From JBFMGD01 sp040751775 (lineage in GTDB: Bacteria; Bacillota; Dethiobacteria; DTU022): a DNA stretch of 8,909 nt. Position numbers and translations under genes: made by a program. This document shows, piece after piece, positions 5,769-8,909 of this stretch. Under the pieces are notes generated by a model. It did no database searches. It worked only from the letters and a program-made list of their open reading frames with translations, and was not told the origin of the DNA. The stretch lies in contig JBFMGD010000068.1 in the NCBI GenBank assembly GCA_040751775.1, positions 1 to 8,909 of the forward strand, in the 5' to 3' direction. Position 1 is the first letter of the stretch. Each line of letters opens with the position of its first letter.

Positions 5769-5782
5769 CCTGAAATTCAGGT
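5768..5782. promoter_or_regulatory. Perfect 15-bp inverted repeat abutting the -35 box
   Basis: ACCTGAAATTCAGGT is a perfect inverted repeat of two 7-bp arms around one base. It is centred about 42 bp upstream of the predicted transcription start, the usual position of class II activator sites, though a repressor could also use it. The regulator is not in the window, and the half site does not match a family I can name with confidence. Confidence 0.5.
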
Positions 5783-5802
5783 CTTCAGACAATCAGCCAT
5801 AC

Positions 5803-5834
5803 AGGAAGCATGGGGACGGGGAAGCATGCTTCCT
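5803..5834. repeat. REP-like hairpin overlapping the cupin stop codon
   Basis: AGGAAGCAT (5803-5811) and ATGCTTCCT (5826-5834) form a perfect 9-bp stem around a loop containing GGGGACGGGG. An alternative fold uses the perfect 14-bp palindrome GGAAGCATGCTTCC (5820-5833). The right arm covers part of the cupin TAG stop (5835-5833). GGGGACGG-containing small hairpins are recalled as dispersed REP-like elements in Clostridia. It could also serve as the 3' end of the hydroxylase-cupin transcript, although no U-run follows. Confidence 0.5.
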
Positions 5835-6198
5835 AGAAGTCGCCTGCAGCGGGGAGAAATTCTCCGGGCGGCACGGTGATGATGATATACTTGACATCAT
5901 CTCTGCCGTTGCCGGTTACTTTATGGGGTTCGGCTTTATCGATGTGGGCGGCCGAACCGGCAGGCGTGGTCAATACGGCCTGGCCGTTGTTGATCACCAG
6001 CTCGCCTTCAAGGACGATATAGATGTGTTCCGAATGCGGATGGTAGTGCGGTTCGGCATAGCCATCCTTCGGCATCTCCACATAGTTGACGGCCATGCCG
6101 GCAAAGGGCCAGGTCTTACCGGCAATCTCACGGCCAAAACAGCGGTGATGCAGCGGCGCGACGCTGGCTTCGTTTTTTTGATATTCGATCAATCGCAA
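5833..6198 (-). CDS. Single-domain cupin protein
   Basis: This 121-residue small beta-barrel has cupin motif 1 as HYHPHSEHIYIVLEGEL (His51, His53, Glu57) and motif 2 as PAGSAAHIDKAEPHKV (79-94, with His85 and His92), so a mononuclear metal site is likely. Such proteins act as dioxygenases, isomerases, lyases or ligand sensors; the reaction here is not predictable. The start is a TTG at 6198, about 9 nt after GAGGAGG; no in-frame ATG lies nearby. It follows the damaged hydrolase by 26 nt and so belongs to the molybdenum-hydroxylase operon. Its stop codon overlaps a REP-like hairpin. Confidence 0.85.
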   Translation of the reverse strand: MRLIEYQKNEASVAPLHHRCFGREIAGKTWPFAGMAVNYVEMPKDGYAEPHYHPHSEHIYIVLEGELVINNGQAVLTTPAGSAAHIDKAEPHKVTGNGRDDVKYIIITVPPGEFLPAAGDF

Positions 6199-6224
6199 GA
6201 CTGTATCCTCCTCGAAACTTGATC

Positions 6225-6627
6225 CTACGGGCTACTTAATGTTGAAGAAAGCCGATCCACACCGTATTCCAGGACCATCTTGGCGGCATAATCCGGATAA
6301 ATGCCGCGCCACGGTTGAATGGCGATTCCGGCCCAGACGCCGCTTTCCAAAACCGTTTCAATCGTATCCGGCGTGACGTGTTCAATAATAACTGAACGGG
6401 TTTATGCCCAGCGTCACGTAAGCGTTGAGCAGATACTGGTTCGCCCGGATCGGCTCGAACCCGGTCAGCCTTTCAAAAAAGTCGATCAAGGTCTGGTTGG
6501 TGATCTTAACACCGAGGGGCGGATACCAGACATGGCCGATGATATCGGTAATGCCGGCCATCCACATGTGCATTAAGTTGTCGGCGGTAAGCGTTTCCAG
6601 GCGGACATGAGGCTCAATCAAACGCAT
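6225..6627 (-). pseudogene. Damaged TatD/amidohydrolase-like (COG1099-type) metal-dependent hydrolase
   Basis: Two frames carry parts of one TIM-barrel hydrolase. The first runs from the ATG at 6627 (behind GGAGG) to a TGA at 6382, 81 residues: MRLIEPHVRLETLTADNL at the N-terminus, FFERLTGFEPIRANQYLLNA near residues 49-68, then LGINP. The second frame is open from 6401 to a TAG at 6225, 58 residues, with SVIIEHVTPDTIETVLESG, AGIAIQPWRG and AAKMVLEYGVDRL, which is the C-terminal third of the same family. Recalled homologues are about 260-290 residues, so roughly 90-110 central residues between LGINP and VIIEHV and a further C-terminal block are missing. The usual first metal motif HxH reads HVR. 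The gene lies between the molybdenum hydroxylase and the cupin and would have cleaved a product of that pathway. It looks non-functional as written. Confidence 0.7.
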
Positions 6628-6676
6628 TATCCAAAACCTCCTTATTCATATTTATAGTTGGTGCTTTACAGGCGGT

Positions 6677-7681
6677 TTACAAGCCTTCCTGCCTCTCCTT
6701 CTCCTTGAGCGCCCAAAAAACTTTCTCCGCTGTGACCGGCAGGCTGTATAACCTGATGCCGACCGCGTCGTAAATCGCGTTGAGGATGGCGGGCGCGGTC
6801 GGCAGAAGCGACGGTTCGCCGATCCCTTTGGCTCCGAAAGGCCCGGTCGGTTCAGGGTCGGTGATCAGGTCGCATACCAGCTCCGGCATATCGAGCGCGG
6901 TCGGGATCATGTAATCGGTCAGCTGGGGATTGATCATCCGGCCGTCTTCGCGCCAGAGGATCTCTTCCATCACCGCGTAACCGAAACCCATGTGGATACC
7001 GCCGTAAACCTGCCCTTCGGCCATGCCGGGGTTAATCGGCCGGCCGCAGTCGTGCGCGGCATACAGCTTCAGCACTTCCACGACACCCGTTTCCGTATCC
7101 ACCTCCACCTCCGCCACCTGGGCGGCGTAGACAAAGACGTCAAAGGGTTTCCCCTGTCCCTGTTCGGAGTCCACGAAAGTGGTCAAGGGGTTGAAACTGC
7201 CCTTACCCATCGGCGGGATACCGTAGATCTTGTAGCTTTTCAACGCCGCTTCCTGAATGGTCATATTCAGGGCAGGGTAACCGTCCATAAAGATCAGCCC
7301 GTTTTTTGCTACCAGGGAGTCCTTGTTTACCTTTAACTCTTTGCCGGCCACATCCAAAAGCGTATCCAAAACGTCGCGGCAGGCGTTTAACAGGGCCTTG
7401 CCGGCGATATAGGTTAAACGGCTGGCCACGGTGCCGAAATCAAAAGGTGTCATTTTTGTATCGGCACAGATCACGCTCACTTTATCGAGCGGCAGGCCGA
7501 GCGCTTCAGCCGCCATCTGGGTTAAAACGGTCGTGGATCCTTGCCCCACATCGGTAGCCCCGGCCAGGATTACGGCGCTGCCGTCTTCATTGATCTTGAC
7601 AAACATCGCGGACGGGTTCGGGTAAGCTGTCCCGCCGTTGGAATATTGCATGCACGCGATACCGATGCCCCTTTTTTTCAT
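6677..7681 (-). CDS. Molybdenum hydroxylase (xanthine dehydrogenase family), C-terminal molybdopterin subunit
   Basis: This 334-residue protein is the C-terminal half of the molybdopterin-binding region of the xanthine oxidase family. It shows DVGQGSTTVLTQMAAEALG (44-62) for the cofactor phosphate and pterin, ASRLTYIAGKA (86-96), HDCGRPINPGMAEGQVYGG (210-228) and FGAKGIGEPSLLPTAPA (282-298). Glu289 in GIGEP corresponds to the catalytic base. The ATG overlaps the stop of the upstream gene (ATGA at 7681-7678) and has AGGAG in front, so this is a designed two-subunit arrangement and not a frameshift. Nicotinate dehydrogenase of Eubacterium barkeri (NdhL plus NdhM) is the known example of such a split. 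The substrate is not evident; heterocycles, purines and aldehydes are all possible. The FeS and FAD subunits are not in the window. Confidence 0.88.
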   Translation of the reverse strand: MKKRGIGIACMQYSNGGTAYPNPSAMFVKINEDGSAVILAGATDVGQGSTTVLTQMAAEALGLPLDKVSVICADTKMTPFDFGTVASRLTYIAGKALLNACRDVLDTLLDVAGKELKVNKDSLVAKNGLIFMDGYPALNMTIQEAALKSYKIYGIPPMGKGSFNPLTTFVDSEQGQGKPFDVFVYAAQVAEVEVDTETGVVEVLKLYAAHDCGRPINPGMAEGQVYGGIHMGFGYAVMEEILWREDGRMINPQLTDYMIPTALDMPELVCDLITDPEPTGPFGAKGIGEPSLLPTAPAILNAIYDAVGIRLYSLPVTAEKVFWALKEKERQEGL

Positions 7682-8909
7682 GATTGATTTCTCCTCTCGT
7701 ACCAGCCTGATCGCTCGACGACTTTCCGCAGTGTCTTTTCCAAATTGACATTTTGCAGAACCTGGCCGCAGCTGGTCACGCTGCCGTCGTGAAAAATATT
7801 CTTGAAGCGGATATCCGCCGGATCCATGCCGATTTTTTTGGCGATTGTATCCATATGCACCTCGTAGGCAAAACCGACCTGCGGGGTGCCGAAGCCGCGC
7901 ATTGCACCGCCCATCGTTTTGTTGGTATAAACCAACCGGCCGTCTATCCTGATGTTGGGAATGTTATAGGGTCCTGAGGCGAAGACGCCCGCCTTTTGCA
8001 GGGTCCACTGCCCCCAGCCGACATAAGCGCCCGAATCACTGAGAATATCAATGTGGCGGGCCAGCAGGGTGCCGTCCTTCTTAACCCCGGTTTTATACGT
8101 GGTCAGGTAAGCGTGCCGGTTGGTGGTGCCCAGAAATTCTTCGTCACGCGAAAATTCAATTTTAACGGGCCGGCGAGATTTTTGAGCCAGGACCATTGCC
8201 ACCGGTTCCATGGTAATTTCATTTTTTCCGCCGAAACCACCGCCGATTTTGGGCACGATGATCCGGATCTTGTTTTGCGATATTTTTAAGATTTTGGCGA
8301 TTCCTTCCGCGAGCGTAAAAGGTCGCTGCGTGGAAGTCCAGATCACAAATTCACCCAGAGAAGTGTATTCGGCAATGGCAACGTGGGGCTCCAGGTGGAC
8401 ATGCTCAACGCTGGGGGTGGAGAAGTGTTCCTCAATAATTTCATCCGATTCGGCGAAACCCCGCTCGATATCCCCTTTAATGATCTTAATATGGGTGACC
8501 AGGTTTGCACCGTCATGAATCGGGCAAGAATCGGGTTTCAGCGCTGCCAACGGATCCATCACTACGGGCAGCTGTTCATAGTCTACCTTGATCAGGCGCA
8601 GCGCTTCTTCAGCGGTCGCTTCCGTATCGGCCGCGACCGCGACCACCGGCTCGCCGGCATAGCGCACTTTCTTTTCCGCCAGGACAGGCTGGTCCATGTG
8701 GGAGAATCCGAAAGCGTTGTAGGGAAAATCAGCGGCGGTGCAGACGGCCCTAACGCCGGGCATCTGCTCCGCTGCGGCGGTATCGATACTGATGATCTTG
8801 GCATGCGCGTAAGGGCTTCTCAAGATCTTGCCGCAGATCAGGTGCGGTAACTTCATATCGACCCCGTATTCCATCTTGCCGGTTACCTGATCATTGACGT
8901 CCAGCCGGG
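7678..8909 (-). CDS. Molybdenum hydroxylase (xanthine dehydrogenase family), N-terminal molybdopterin subunit, 5' end outside window
   Basis: The frame stays open through the right edge: codons before the ATG at 8874 read RLDVNDQVTGKMEYGVDMKL, the expected start of the large-subunit hammerhead region, so the true start lies beyond 8909. From that ATG on, 398 residues show LRSPYAHAKI (18-27), VRYAGEPVVAVAAD (70-83), VHLEPHVAIAEY (159-170), WTSTQRPF (179-186), GGGFGGKNEI (211-220), RPVKIEFSRDEEF (235-247) and AMRGFGTPQ (324-332). These are the substrate-funnel and molybdopterin segments of the family. The protein ends at WYERRNQS and hands over to the second subunit through an ATGA overlap. It forms the active site together with that subunit, in the cytoplasm. 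It resembles NdhL-type proteins; the substrate is not assigned. Confidence 0.9.
   Translation of the reverse strand, partial: RLDVNDQVTGKMEYGVDMKLPHLICGKILRSPYAHAKIISIDTAAAEQMPGVRAVCTAADFPYNAFGFSHMDQPVLAEKKVRYAGEPVVAVAADTEATAEEALRLIKVDYEQLPVVMDPLAALKPDSCPIHDGANLVTHIKIIKGDIERGFAESDEIIEEHFSTPSVEHVHLEPHVAIAEYTSLGEFVIWTSTQRPFTLAEGIAKILKISQNKIRIIVPKIGGGFGGKNEITMEPVAMVLAQKSRRPVKIEFSRDEEFLGTTNRHAYLTTYKTGVKKDGTLLARHIDILSDSGAYVGWGQWTLQKAGVFASGPYNIPNIRIDGRLVYTNKTMGGAMRGFGTPQVGFAYEVHMDTIAKKIGMDPADIRFKNIFHDGSVTSCGQVLQNVNLEKTLRKVVERSGWYERRNQS

Noticed and set aside
7678..7681. Frameshift between the two molybdenum hydroxylase ORFs
   Set aside because: There is a normal ATGA stop-start overlap with a ribosome binding site, and a known enzyme (nicotinate dehydrogenase) has the same two-subunit split.

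Overview
The window looks like a piece of a moderately GC-rich, anaerobic Gram-positive genome. A Clostridia-type organism (Peptococcaceae/Moorella-like) is my inference. The support is strong GGAGG-type ribosome binding sites, several TTG/GTG starts, a YtrA-type GntR regulator, sigma-A-like promoters and two classes of molybdenum enzyme with clostridial-style partners. No phage, IS transposase, CRISPR, rRNA or tRNA was seen.

Layout. On the minus strand at the left edge lies the N-terminal part of a GntR/YtrA-type regulator (1-240). Its promoter and a near-palindromic operator sit at 275-329, and its -35 box overlaps the stop codon of a spermidine-synthase-like gene (326-1039). A 284-bp spacer with small repeats leads to a plus-strand PPC/DUF296 gene (1324-1764), which converges on a long minus-strand catabolic cluster. 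In transcription order, that cluster begins at the right edge with a split xanthine-dehydrogenase-family molybdenum hydroxylase (large part 8909-7678, open at the window edge, then a second part 7681-6677 with an ATGA overlap). It continues with a damaged TatD/amidohydrolase-like gene (6627-6225) and a cupin (6198-5833). After a 249-bp gap holding a REP-like hairpin, a putative operator, a promoter and a leader stem come a zinc-type alcohol dehydrogenase (5583-4570), a LUD-domain protein (4480-3866), a broken DMSO-reductase-family molybdopterin oxidoreductase (3781-2227) and a small 4Fe-4S protein (2206-1874).

How the genes may work together. The cluster combines a molybdenum hydroxylase, a metal hydrolase, a cupin, an alcohol/polyol-type dehydrogenase and a second molybdenum enzyme with a dedicated ferredoxin. 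That set suits anaerobic breakdown of a small organic compound by hydroxylation, hydrolysis and oxidation. The substrate cannot be read from the sequence. Two genes, the bis-MGD oxidoreductase and the hydrolase, each lack a central block and change frame at the join. Either the cluster is decaying or the assembly has lost sequence at both places. That is the most striking feature of the window.
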